Shown: one piece after another, positions 31,483 through 42,722 of the stretch
Layout of the letters: each line of letters begins with the position of its first letter
Numbering within the stretch: position 1 is the first letter of the stretch
Source: Rutpela maculata
Lineage: Eukaryota > Arthropoda > Insecta > Coleoptera > Cerambycidae
DNA: 64,000 nucleotides
Reading direction: 5' to 3'
NCBI GenBank assembly: GCA_936432065.2
Contig: OW386286.2
Location: forward strand, 79,388,452-79,452,451
The notes under the pieces: model-generated
What the model was told of the DNA's origin: nothing
What the model saw: only the letters and a program-made list of their open reading frames with translations
Database searches by the model: none
Position numbers and translations under genes: made by a program

Positions 31483-33521
31483 CACAGTGGGAAATTATTA
31501 AATTTTTTTGACAAAATTCGCCCGACAATTGAATTCGCAACGAAAGCTAACAATTTTCTTTTTAATTACAGAAAAGTTGTCGCTACAAAGTGACTAAAAT
31601 TAAATCTGACCTGCAAAATCTTAAAACAATTGCTATTAAACCTTTCGGTCTAGTCAGTTTTGGGTACATTTTGACATTTTTATCAAATTACTTCAAATAG
31701 AATATATCTTTATTAAAAAATCCAATGAAATTATCAGGGAAAAAATATCTATTATATTAGTAATCAGCAAGGGTCGGAATCCTTCAGCGATAACAGGGTC
31801 ACACTCAGGAGCATTAAATAAAGTACAATAAATTATATTAAAAGTGCATTGAAAAATAATATATTGAAAATATGTGAGATTTTATTTATCAGTATGTAAA
31901 TTTACCTGTTAAATATACAACTATGTGTATGAAACAGACATATAGTATAAGTGCGGTCTATTCATCGTGTGCTGCGATTGGGATGGACTTACGAATATTA
32001 GACAACACCGGCACCGGTTACCTCGTTCTGTCCGCTGCGCTATTCACTGGAAACTGTAAACTATACGGAAAACGCGGGCGAAAAGTTAACGTCTTATTGT
32101 TGTAATTAATATAATAGTATATTTCAGAATCTCACAGGGGCACTTGGTTGCAGGCGGCATTTTATTATGCTAAAAATTTTTAAAGTTTAATCAACACCTT
32201 CGATTCCCGTCAGTCTATTACAATATGTAAAGTGCAAAAGATTTTTGAAAAAGCAACGCTAAAGACAGAACTTGAATGTACAAACAGTAATTTTAATGTT
32301 ATAGGAAATGTCATAGAGTATCTATAATGCCCTGAGCTGTCAATTCATCAATCTCTGCAAAAAATTAGTTCGGTGTTCGACAAACTCGAGGAAGCAGAGG
32401 GAATAAAAAAAATATTCCACAAATTGAATAAAAAATTCTCGAAACAAATCCGGATTTGAAGGAATTGCAAAAATTAACAAACCTTTGGAGGGTAATCTGG
32501 GAAATACCGAACATTCAATATATATTTGTCCATGAGGACAAATGACCATGAGTCCTATGAGGTATGCGCCGCTTACTTCTGCCGGTGTAGAACGCTGATT
32601 TTCATCATTAAAGTCAATATTTAGCAGTAGGCTTAAAAAAATTACTATAGACAATTTGGAAAGAACAATGATTTTATACCATGCAAATAAATGTATGTAA
32701 ATAATTTAAACGAATAAGATATTTTTTATCACATCTTTCATTCGATGCCGATTATGTTGTACTGGCTGTTGGTACCTTTTTTATATCGTCCAAATCTGAC
32801 CACAAAGAGACAAACATCCGGGGTATAGTACTTTTCCAATACATTTTCTCAGTTTCAACTGATTGTTGTCCGTTATTAAAAATGTCTCCACTCAATAAAA
32901 TAACTTTACGGAAATACGAAAGGTAGTATGTTAATATTATAAATAGGGATAACATAGAGAGAGAAATTACAATTACAAATTCACAATTGTCAAAACACAT
33001 ATGTTATAATATTTCTTGAAAAACTAAATATCGAATCAAGTCCGACTCTGTTAACGCTGAAAAAATTCCGACCCTTGGTAATCAGCGACCGACAAAACAT
33101 ATAAATCCGTTGAATTTTGAAATAAAGAAATGTTATATTTGAAATAATTTAATACAAACGTCAAAAAATACCCAGAAATGGCCAATACTTCAAAATGTGT
33201 CCAATGTTGGTCAAAATAGCTATTGTGTTCGTAATCAGTGACCCAAAAAATATATAATTTCATTAGATTTTGTAATAAAGAATGTTCTATTTGAAATAAT
33301 ATGATGAAAACGTCAAAAGTACCCAAAATTGGCTAGACTAAAAGGTTTAATAGGAATTTTTTTAAGATTTTGCAGGTCAGATTTAATTTTAGTCACTTTG
33401 TAGCAGCACTATGTTGTAGCGACAAGCTCTTTATGTAATTTCAAAAAAAATGTTAGCTTTTGATGCGAATTCATTTGTCGGGGGAATTTTGTCCAAAGAA
33501 ATCCATAATTTCCCACTGTGC
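31483..33521. mobile_element. Transib-like non-autonomous element (CACAGTGGG ends)
   Basis: The left end reads CGGTG|CACAGTGGGAAAT and the right end ATTTCCCACTGTG|CGATG. The 2039-bp element has inverted repeats extending at least 200 bp (for example TTTTAGTCACTTTGTAG at 33390 against CTACAAAGTGACTAAAA at 31582). The flanking 5-mers CGGTG and CGATG match at four of five bases. CACWGTG-type termini and 5-bp, CG-rich target duplications are features of Transib elements, relatives of RAG. No transposase is encoded. Two degenerate direct copies of about 150 bp lie at 33070-33340. Superfamily assignment is inferred from the ends. Confidence 0.65.
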
Positions 33522-33549
33522 GATGTGGGCAAGGAAAAACAATTTTAAC

Positions 33550-33842
33550 AGCTAACTGGGATTATTATCATTTAGTACAAAATGATTCTATACATTGCAC
33601 AGAGTTTAATATTTGAATTATTTGATACATAAACACATCACATAAACAAAACAACCCCCAAATCCGAAGCCAAAGCTGTCCGTATCGGGGTTGCACATAT
33701 GAAAAACGTAGACATATATCCATGCTCACCGACACTGTCAGTGCCGGACTTGGGCTTCGAACTCTGTACATGACAGATAGTGTATCTAGCATATTCACCA
33801 CACAGTGCGCTTTAGCCGACTTAGCTACCGTGCCAATAGCAC
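33550..33842 (-). mobile_element. tRNA-derived SINE
   Basis: On the minus strand a tRNA-like head begins near 33838 (GGCACGG). An A-box-like TAGCTAAGTCGGCTAAAGCG follows at 33827-33808, and a B-box-like GAGTTCGAAGCCC at 33764-33752, 43 bases further on. Such internal pol III promoter boxes drive tRNA genes and SINEs. The acceptor stem does not close well and about 200 bp of unrelated body follow, so a SINE is more likely than a functional tRNA gene. The 3' end is uncertain. The open frame 33568-33888 is incidental. Confidence 0.6.
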
Positions 33843-33844
33843 AA

Positions 33845-34465
33845 GATAATTTATTATAGAAGATGCGCTTACGGCGTGTTTCTGTCAACGAGGAGTATCA
33901 TACGGTGTCCAATGGGATTATGGTAGAAGACTTGCAAGTTTTAAATTGTTTTGTATTATGGGAAAATGAATTGTTATGTAGAGTTGGAAATTATTTTCAA
34001 GTCACAATAAATTAATCTAATTATTTTTAGAATATATAAAATAAACAGGAGACTGATACTACAATTATAATACGCCGCGCCGTAGCGGCGAACCTACATA
34101 AAACTTCAAAATCATTTCTGTTAATTATATCCATATTATTAATTTTCTGTTTCTATTGGTTACTTTAAGATTTCTGTTAATATAGTCCTATGTATAAATT
34201 AAACTAATTCTTGAGTTGTTACACTAAGTTAAAATTTGAGGAGAATCTGTGTTAAACAATAACAATTATTCATAAAAAATCATTAGAAACATGTAGAAGT
34301 TGAAAATAAAGCCTTATAATATTATAATATCAATTATAAAAAAAACATGCATTTAAAACGGAGATGAAATCATAACGGCAGTCTAGAGAGAAGTTAGTTA
34401 TAGAACGATGAAAAACGGGTACTAATTTGTAAACTCTTTGATAGCGACGGAGAAAAAAGAGAATC
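33845..34465. other. Gene-free stretch
   Basis: No gene found. A small CGCCGCGCCGTAGCGGCG hairpin-like word lies near 34073. Confidence 0.35.
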
Positions 34466-34513
34466 ACGTCAGTTGAATCTGACATTATATTTAATGTCAA
34501 ATTCAACTGACGT
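34466..34513. repeat. 46-48-bp near-perfect palindrome
   Basis: CGTCAGTTGAATCTGACATT is followed, after a few T/A bases, by AATGTCAAATTCAACTGACG. It forms a stem of about 20 bp with one mismatch. No function is apparent; it could be a tiny foldback. Confidence 0.85.
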
Positions 34514-34716
34514 TCATAGGTTATAATTCGGTGTAGTTTAACACCATCTAGTTGTGGATAAGTAAGGTAGTGTTTCCCGCCGTACTGTGTAAATAACACC
34601 ACCAATTCACCAGAAAAACTGTTCTTAAATGTTCCAATAATGAATACTGAATTCAAAAATGAATAATTCAAGGCCAGTAGACAAGGACCAAGTCTTTTTA
34701 TTATGGAGACCGTTTA

Positions 34717-36026
34717 GTCCAGGCAACGGAGCGCTAAAATGATCAAAATCTCTAACTTGAGTGCTAATGAATGGATTTTGATGAAACATTGTACTATGTG
34801 TTTGTAATGACTTTAATAAAAAAAGTTACAATAGGAAATGATCAAGGGCTCCGTAACTTGTATAATTAGGTCAAAAATAAAAAAAAAACAATATATTTAC
34901 CTTTTTGTCCCAAAATAAGATGTTTCTACTCTTGTCAATTTTTTCGAAAAATGCATATTTTTCGAGATATGGCCACCGGAAAATTCCTAAAAATGGGGGA
35001 GTGGAAATGTAAAAGTTAAAAAAAAATCTAAAAAAATTCAGGTGAATGAATCATCGAAATACAAGACTTTTTTTATTTGCAACTTTTCTGTAAAGTGCGT
35101 TTTCACAGAGTATTTCCGGAAAACATGAAAAACCACCCGTTTCTTTGAAATTGTAACGCCTTAATAGTATGTAATTTAAAAATTTGAAAAAAATCAGACG
35201 TATGGATTGAGACCTTCTAAACATTTTTTGTCTCTTGGATTTTTTTGTAACTTGCTAATTTTTTGAGCTACAGCAGTTTTTCACGATAAATAATGTACTA
35301 CATTTTTTTCACATTTTCAATTCAAAAATTGTATTGAAACTTTAAAAATGGTATGACTAGGTTTCATATTTTTTTATAATAATATATAAATCCCGCTCAT
35401 TTTTCAAATTTTCATGTATTTTCTAATGTGAAAAAATGTTGTACATTATGTATCGTGAAAAACTGCCTGTAGCTTGGAAAATTAGCAGGTTACAAAAAAT
35501 TCCAAGAGACAACAAATGTTTAGAAGGCCTCAATGCATACGTCTGAATTTTTATCAAATTTTTAAATTACATATTATTAAGGCGCTACAATTTCAAAGAC
35601 AGGGGTAGTTTTTCAGGTTTTTCCTCTGTAAAAACGCACTTTACAGAAAAACTGGAAATAGAAAAGTCTTGCATTTCGATGATACATTCACCTGAATTTT
35701 TTCAGATTTTGTTTCAATTGATACATTTCCCCTCCTCCATTTTTAGGAATTTTCAAGTGGCTATATCTCGAAAAAATATGCATTTTTCGAAAAAAATTAC
35801 AAGAATAAAAACATCTTATTTTGGGCCAAAAAAGGTGAATACGTTTTTCACTTTTTTGACCTAATTCTACAAGTTACGGAATCCATGATAAAAGAGGTGT
35901 TTTCTACCCCTTCCAATCATTTGCTACTCTAATTATTTTAACTTATTTATTAACTTCATTACAAACACATTGCACAAGGTTTCATCAAAATCCATTCATT
36001 AGGTGAAACCCCCCCGTTGACTGGAC
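34717..36026. mobile_element. Foldback DNA element A3 (TA-flanked, GTCCAGGCAACGG end)
   Basis: The ends read TA|GTCCAGGCAACGG and CCGTTGACTGGAC|TA. The 1.31-kb element is an imperfect palindrome: about 34860-35380 pairs with 35395-35880, for example GAAAAATGCATATTTTTCGA (34948) with ~35770 and TTTACAGAAAAA-type blocks nearer the centre. Non-coding. Its terminus resembles those of the foldback copies at 6340 and 57407 and of the CXC-gene element at 39729. Confidence 0.82.
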
Positions 36027-36028
36027 TA

Positions 36029-37250
36029 ATTTCAAAGCCAAGGAAAAGAAAATTTGAAATGGGCACTCATCACAAGAAAAAATAACAAATTACAGAGGTG
36101 TTTGACTTGTGGTAAATTGTTTTATCTTAATGTAAGAATTTGATTTTTAACATGGGCTTATGTTGCAGGAAAGACGGCCATATTATAAGACTAGTGTAGC
36201 GTTCTAGCTGGTACAAATTTAAATTACCCGCCAAACTGGTGAATAAAGCAGAGTGTATTCTTAACGGTTCTAGATTAGAAATGTCATTCGGATATTGACT
36301 CTAAAATGAGGGAAATGGCTTGAATGTGCTTTCATGCATTTTATCTAGTTTATGTTGAAATAAAGTGCAGTTGTTTTTGTTAGCTAGTGACTATTGCATT
36401 ATAAAGTAATGGCATTACTTTATTTTCACTTATCTTTTAAATACATGTTGGAACAATAATAACGGGCGAAAGGAAAACCTTTGAACATCCATCTTCTCAA
36501 AATTTTCAATTACACTGTTACCGGCAGGCAATAGGTTACAGCGTGCTGTGTAACGAGCACGCTTTTCCTCAGTGTCTATCGCAATTTTCAAAACTTTCTG
36601 AATTTTGTCCGATATATTACAATACGAACTGTTATTTTACTGAACCAATAAGTTTAACTGAGAATTCAGTTTCTCAGTTAATGTCATTGTTAATACCACC
36701 AATGCTGATAATAAACTATTGGTCACTTGTAACCGATTAATTCTCATGGAAACCACTGCAATTTAAATCTAACTGAAATTCAGGTTCCGTTTTGCCAGAA
36801 ATTCTTATAAACAAGTTCGGTTTTGCCTCCCTATTTTAGCTTGTATAGCAACGTTTGTTTTGAATAATATGCGCATTCAAATACAACTGAATTAAGCTCA
36901 TTCTCTGAATTTGGATTTGGATTGACTTAGATTTTTTTTACGTTGCTCATATCAAACTCCTAATTATTGTTGGCATTATTTCGACAGTGGACAGTTGCGT
37001 ATCTACAACAGTTTTTCCTTTCACAATTCGCTAAAATCTAACGCGTTTTTGCTTCGTTGCTGAACTGGATTTTTTTGATATTTTACAAAAAATAAAAATC
37101 TAACCTAAATGTTATTTGCGTAAACATGAAAATGCAATTTTGTTTGCTCACACAATTCCCTGTCCTCATAATTATTTTAATGAGTTTTGACGATAAATTA
37201 CGTTCAAACAGCACAAGTATTTGAAAGCTAACTTCCACTAAACTTTAGAC
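36029..37250. other. Gene-free stretch
   Basis: About 1.2 kb with no recognisable gene or repeat; the short frames (36543-36740) lack domain features. Confidence 0.4.
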
Positions 37251-37257
37251 GGTCACG

Positions 37258-38660
37258 ATGGTGGCGCTAGTTACAAATTCGCTCAGTGCCTATAGGCAAA
37301 GTAGTAAAAGGACGCGGAGTCGGACTATGAATAGATTGGCGCGGCACTCTGAAGCTGAAAAAATCAGTTCAAGCCAGGATTCACTTCTAAGGAGGTGTTT
37401 GTTACTAGAGTATGTGCATAGGGAGGGATGTCTATCGCCTTTACTGTGGAGTTTACTGATAGACGAACTCTTGACAGGTGGAACAGTAAGGAGTATATGC
37501 GACGGATATGTAGCAGACATCTCCATTCTACCAATAGGAATGTCCTCAACGTGATTAACAAATACTGCACGCAGAAACGGTTATCTGTGAATCAGCAAGG
37601 ACCGTCGTGGTGATTTCGCAAAAAAAAGGATACTGAAATTGCATCTTCAGAAAAGAGAACTGCAGGTGAGAAATAAAGTCGATACTTGCCTTTATGGGAG
37701 GAACAGATCTAATGGAGCAGCTTGGTTTTTCTAAGCTGAAACTTGCCCCTAGAAAAATCGAGTTGGTGGTCATAACCAGAAAGAGGAATCTCCCTTATCT
37801 CCGTGGAGGAGCTGGAAATTGGCCCGAGCCAGACCATAAAGTACCTGGGCATATGGCTTGATTCGAAATTGACAGGGTGCATGTGACGAAAATGGGGGAA
37901 AAAGCTGGGCGAGTGGCAATGGCATAGGCAGGTTGATGCATAACACCAGCGGACCGAAGGCAGCAAGAGAAGGGTGGTGTGCAGCGTGGTGCACTCCATT
38001 CCCCTGTAGCGGCCCCAGTATGGGTAAGTGCGGTGGCAGTGGAAAGAACGCGAAAAAGACTGGCCAGGGTACAACGATGTGCGGCACTGAGAGTCTGTAG
38101 TGCCTACAGGACAGTCTCGAGGCAATGCTAATAGTGGCAGGGATTCCCCCTGTCGACCTTCTAGCAAAGGAAAGGTGGGAGATATGTAAGGGAATTGGCA
38201 AGAAGGAGGCCAACGATAGACTATCAGAGGTGGCAGGAGAGATGGAATATCTCGAGTAAGGGAAGATGGGCGAGGAGACTCATTCCAGATATTAAAAGAT
38301 GGGTGGAGAAAGGACACGGGGAGGTTGGTTAGTTGGTTACTATCTTACATAGGCCCTAACAGGGCATGAATGCTTTGCAGAGTACGTTTACGACATCGAG
38401 AAGATCGAAGATTGAGAATGCATGTACGGTGGAGAGACAGACGACGTGGAGCATACCGTGTTCCGGTGTAGCAGGTGGAGAGAAGAAAGGCTACGAACCA
38501 TAAATAGGTTAGGCGGCCCAGTTATAGCTGATGACATGGTGTTGAGGATGCTAGAATCAGAGGAAAATTGGCAACTCTTGGAGAATATGATAACATCAGT
38601 CATGAAAACCAAGGAAGTAGACGAAAGATACTGGAACCTCTAATCGTTTCAACGAAGTTG
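37258..38660 (+). pseudogene. Fossil of an R1-like LINE ORF2
   Basis: Scattered frames on the plus strand give pieces of a LINE reverse transcriptase of the same kind as the copy at 59-61 kb. CLSPLLWSLLIDELL at ~37430 is the block after the missing GCPQGG. GYVADISIL at ~37507 replaces the GYADD box, and VLNVINKYC and LSVNQQ follow (~37545-37595). A C-terminal zinc-like block, GGETDDVEHTVFRC (~38428), precedes the end of the ORF at ~38642. Stops and frameshifts between the pieces, and loss of the YADD order, show a dead copy. The long minus-strand frames at 37709-38317 are antisense shadows of it. Confidence 0.8.
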
Positions 38661-39725
38661 GGAAGTAAGGGGAGGACATCTCTCCGGACGCAGATAATTT
38701 CTGACACCTAACACTAAGATTGACCTGATATTCTGACGGTAAGCCAGGGCGGTTTCAGGATATGAGGAAACACTGAAAACGGGGAGGGGGCCACTATTCC
38801 GGAGGGATTTTAGCTCGGTTAGAGTCCCACACTACCAAGCGTGAGGCGCTGGGTGTCTATGATGGATTTCCCTTCCTCCCTCACTTCGCACAAAAAAAGG
38901 TCTAATGAGACTATGGGTGCACTAAACACTGCAACCCGCAAGAAAAAAATCACCTCCGTAGCTAGCTGAGAGTAAAATTCTCAAAATATTCTCTCAAATG
39001 GAGAAGTAGTTGAAAGTAGATATCGACATAAACTGCGAGTTACTGTCAAATAGACTCTACTGTCTTAACTTTCACGAGTAAATGATACGGGTCTTCAGAG
39101 CCGATATACTGGTTTTACGTGTAACTACTTTTACTTTAATATAGTAAAATATTTAATGTCACTCATTTAATGTAATTTCTATTCGAGATTTATAAGAAGC
39201 GCTCAGTACTGAACTTTTGTAATTGCGACGTTGAACAAGAAATATTCAAGCATTTGATCTTAACTTTACAAGTTGGTACGTTAGATTTACATTTAATAGA
39301 TTAGATTGGTTTCATTTCGATCGGGTTATTCCAGCTAGCTATGCATAAAACATATCGTTCGACATTAATTAAGCGAGAAAGTTTCGGTTCCAAATTATTG
39401 ATTCTGTGGTAGAGAAACCATAATATTCTATGAAATGTAGCATATACTAACTAAATTTTCTCTATTAAAAGGATAACAGTCCAATCTATTAACTAAAGTA
39501 ATTCCAATACATTAAGCGATACACGTCATTCGTAGTGATATTCTGACGTAATCAAGTGCCAACTCAAAATTATATCTGCGTGCAAATTCCGTATGTACAT
39601 ACGGAATATTTAAGTTGGTGTCTGCGCTACAACTATGTTTGCATGTATATTGTCACGCGTTGCTTTATTGTACATTTAATTAATGTTGTTTTAGTTTGTT
39701 GGATTAATTTATCAAAGTTTTATAA
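38661..39725. other. LINE 3' flank and gene-free DNA
   Basis: The first ~250 bp may be the 3' UTR of the fossil LINE. The rest shows no gene. A perfect 22-bp palindrome sits at 39586-39607. Confidence 0.4.
39586..39607. repeat. Perfect 22-bp palindrome
   Basis: ATTCCGTATGT followed immediately by its exact complement ACATACGGAAT. No function can be read from it. Confidence 0.9.
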
Positions 39726-40536
39726 TTAATCCAGTAACTTTGTCCGTGAAAGTGGGGGTTACCGTGCGTCAAATCCGGTAGTTCTGATTTTTTGCTGAGT
39801 TGTTTATGATATTGGTCCAATGAATTATCCAAGTTTTCGAACTCGACGGCTGAACGCAACCTAGTCAAAAGTTCAAAAAAACGTGAAATTTTCGAGATTT
39901 TTTCAGTTTTTGGCGATTTTAACCCTGAAGGGCTAGTTTTTTCGAAATAACTGTTCAGTGAATTTTTAAAGTATACTAAATTTCCTATAATTTGAGACTA
40001 CAACCAGCTCTGTAAGTCCCACAGTATCCGAAAGACAGCTTTTTAAAATTTATCGATTTTTTCGAATGTGTGAAATATTAAGCAATTTATTATAATATTT
40101 GGTTTTAATTTGATTTTAATAAATATATTCAATGTATAAGGTATGTACATGATGGTATTTCTCCGGTTATTCCATGAGGAGCAGATTTGAAAATTGTTTG
40201 AAATAAGATGAAGCATTTGGAAAAACAATAAAATAAAGGTAAATGGAATTTGATGAAATTCTCGGTTTTCTGTTTAGGTCAATAAATTAGAATAAGGCAA
40301 GTAAGTATGTCTATATTTAAAACAGTACCCAGTAAACATTTCTTAAAACTAGAAAATAAATGCATCTAACCAAAAAGTTAAACTGATTAACTACGAATAT
40401 TGCCTACAATCTTACAAAAATGAAATCAACTAAAACTTAGGTTGGTTAATATAACGTTAAAATAGGATGAAGACAGGTTCGTATTAAATTGAAGTAAAGA
40501 TAAAGTAATAAGAAAATCAGAAAAAACTTATATTAT

Positions 40537-40965
40537 TTAAGTAAATTTCGCCCTCTTGGAAGGGCCTGGTTGAGAGTCATCGCTTGCTGCACAGGAAAGA
40601 CCTACAACTGGACTGTTAATGTCTTCTGTGGAATCTCTCCACAAAACATCTAGCATTTCATTGTTATCTAGGATTTCGATATTAGACATATCTTCACTTT
40701 CTGGGGAGTCGAGATCATCAAGTTCAATATCTGGCACATTATCGCATGAGGCCCCGCTGCAATGGCTGCAGACTGAGGAACACTTTAACCCTGATTTTCT
40801 ACAGCTGCACGCGTTTCCACAACGCCCCTTGCAGCCGCATGAAATCATCCGCAAAAGATTTTCTGGGGCTGGGTCTCTGGACATCATTTTTGGGATGAGG
40901 CCATGTGTAGTGGATATCCACCCCCAGTCGAGAGGATTAAATTCAACGCCCAACCACTTCTGCAC
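40537..40965 (-). pseudogene. CXC (Tesmin/TSO1-like) exon of the TIR-element gene
   Basis: Final exon, on the minus strand, joined to the nuclease exon by a 65-bp intron. It opens with QKWLGVEFNPLDWGW. The cysteine-rich domain is at ~40840-40750: CGCKGRCGNACSCRKSGLKC followed by SVCSHCSGASC. This is the CXC spacing of Tesmin/TSO1 proteins, which bind DNA through zinc clusters. An acidic, Ser-rich tail ends in PGPSKRAKFT, a possible nuclear signal. Proteins with this C-terminal pair (xxW-LG-xx-PLDWGW then CXC) are common as uncharacterised genes in arthropod genomes, from memory. This exon looks undamaged. Confidence 0.85.
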
Positions 40966-41030
40966 CTGTAGGAGGATTGTACATTTATAAGTAAACTATA
41001 TCTACATATTATAACGATGATAATTCATAC
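40966..41030 (-). other. 65-bp GT-AG intron
   Basis: On the minus strand CAATCAG|GTATGAAT is the donor and CCTCCTACAG|GTGCAGAAG the acceptor. Joining the exons keeps the frame (TYNQ to VQKW). Confidence 0.85.
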
Positions 41031-42056
41031 CTGATTGTAGGTGCGCAGAAAGTGAAATCTAGCTGCATCTCGTGTAGGAGGTAACCTGGCAAGATTGAAG
41101 CTCGTTTTCGCTGCAGCTCTCGAGAATAGGTAGTACCGCAGCTCGTCGAGGTTATGAGTATCGGGGTTTCCACCGTAGAGAACAACTGTTATCCGCTCTC
41201 CTGCTGCTGCTATCTCGTCAGGTGTAGAGGTGGGCTCAAAAAAAAATGCAGCTTCCTTTATGAGGTCCGGATTTTTATGGAAGGTGGACAAAATTTTCAT
41301 CTTTCCTTGGCCAAAAAAACATGATGTCGAGTCACACCCACTGAAAGCATGGATGAATAGGAAAAGCTCCGGTTTTAATTTATATTTTGAAGAAGTAATG
41401 CTGGAATAGATCACATCTGGGGTTTTGCTTCTTCCACATTTCTTGAAAAAAATTTCACGTTGGTGTGAGATTCCAGTGAGGATTATCAACAAGTCTATGT
41501 CTTCACCAGCGACTAACACTACATCGTAAGAAGAAGCAACAGTTAAAGCTGTAGTGATGATGAGCCTGTCAGCATCTTCCTCTGCCTGGAATACTTCAAT
41601 GTTATGATTTTTCATTTTTGTTTTCAGGAGGTTGATGAAGCGAATTTTGTTTTTATCGTTTGACAGGAAATTTCCTTGAGGAATCTGAGCCATGGTTTTT
41701 TCATCAAATATTATTTCTGGAGATGTGTGCGGCTTGACTCTGCGAAGACGTTCAGAGCTTTTTGTACCTTTTTGTGCAGCATCTGTTGGGTATCCATCGA
41801 AAACTACTGCCACGTTTGAGCCGTATTGAGCAGTGATGTACTGGATGTACCGGTCAGCTATCGAACTAAACGATGAGCTGTGAGGCCACACAACGTTGTG
41901 GAGCAGATGACCTCCATCTACCACTACAAATTTAGTTTTTCCTTCCATATTATCCAAGTTTACCGATTGAAATGCAGCAAATAACGAGGATTTCGTGCCC
42001 TTTCTCATTCCCTCTTCAGTGAATAAGTGACATTGGGATTGGTGACAGCTCGTATG
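41031..42056 (-). pseudogene. FEN1/XPG-like 5'-nuclease domain of the TIR-element gene
   Basis: The open frame (up to 42080) contains a PIN/FEN1-like nuclease fold. Counting from 42080, the acidic residues fall at D55 (FVVVDGGHLL), D95 (VVFDG), E168 and D169 plus D171 (AEEDADRL), D194 and D196 (GEDIDLL) and D250 (SGCDS, followed by FFGQGK, like the helix-hairpin-helix of FEN1). Human FEN1 uses D34, D86, E158/E160, D179/D181 and D233 in the same order, so the metal-binding set appears complete. It probably starts at a splice acceptor near 42040-42056 and not at the ATG. It is followed, through a 65-bp intron, by the CXC exon. Role inferred: a DNA nuclease of the element. Confidence 0.8.
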
Positions 42057-42116
42057 TGAAAAAAGTTTGCAGTTCTTCATTCGATTTCTTTAGAACACAT
42101 AGCCTGTGAAACAGTG

Positions 42117-42383
42117 TTAGGGGATTAACAGTGACCTTTCTATCACCAATAGTAGTAGTTCGTATTGCTGAAGAAAGGTACCAGATACCACATTGTTTTT
42201 TCGTTTGAATTTCACTTCCTGGAAGTTCTGGCCAACTGCTGTTAGCATCAATTCCTTTCCAATCTCTAGAGCCATATGGCTGTTCACAGTGGCTCCTCCA
42301 ACCTGACCACTGCTAATGGACATGATGAAGTCTGTTGCGGGAAATGGAGGGTGCTGCGAGAACCAGTGACCTTTGGGCCACAA
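42117..42383 (-). pseudogene. Middle part of the TIR-element gene, probably shortened
   Basis: A minus-strand frame contains GGATVNSHMALEIGKELML and VKFKRKNNVVS, which look like protein-coding sequence without a known domain. It overlaps the N-terminal zinc part in another frame. In uncharacterised relatives the region between the N-terminal zinc motifs and the nuclease is much longer (from memory), so an internal deletion is likely. Confidence 0.5.
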
Positions 42384-42722
42384 GGAATTCTTCAGTTATG
42401 CTCTCACCACAAAGAAAACATTGTTCTCTAAAATTAAACTGCTCCGAGACTGCTCTTGTTGTTCTTGATGTTTTTATACTTGTGTCTCCACGGCGAACAG
42501 CTGCTTTTATACACCTCGCATCGTTATATCTCTTTTGGCAGGCACTGTGTACAGATATTTCATTCACACCTGTCAATAAATGTACATTTTCTTTATTGTT
42601 CCGGAAACACTGGACGCAAGAAGGGTTTTCACCCCCTTTTCCTTAACTAAAACTGCACATTCATGTAAACTTTTCTTACATATAAAACACATACTCGCAT
42701 CGCTGGGACCGGGATCCGCCAT
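42313..42722 (-). pseudogene. N-terminal zinc-motif part of the TIR-element gene
   Basis: The likely start is the ATG at 42722 (MADPGPSDASMCFIC). CFICKKSLHEC is followed by KGVKTLL, then, after a 1-nt indel near 42605, VHSACQKRYNDARCIKAAVRR and FNFREQCFLCGE. Repeated CxxC and HxxC pairs suggest a zinc-binding N-terminal module. The frameshift shows that this copy is damaged. The frame upstream of 42722 is probably untranslated and lies next to the right inverted repeat. Confidence 0.72.

Noticed and set aside
31923..33000. Transposase gene inside the CACAGTG-ended element
   Set aside because: Only short frames (60-104 residues) without catalytic motifs were found.
33735..33838. Functional tRNA gene
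   Set aside because: A and B boxes are present but the acceptor stem does not pair and the region between is long; a SINE head fits better.
37709..38317. 147- and 202-residue minus-strand frames
   Set aside because: They are antisense to the R1-like LINE fossil, whose plus-strand motifs explain the region.
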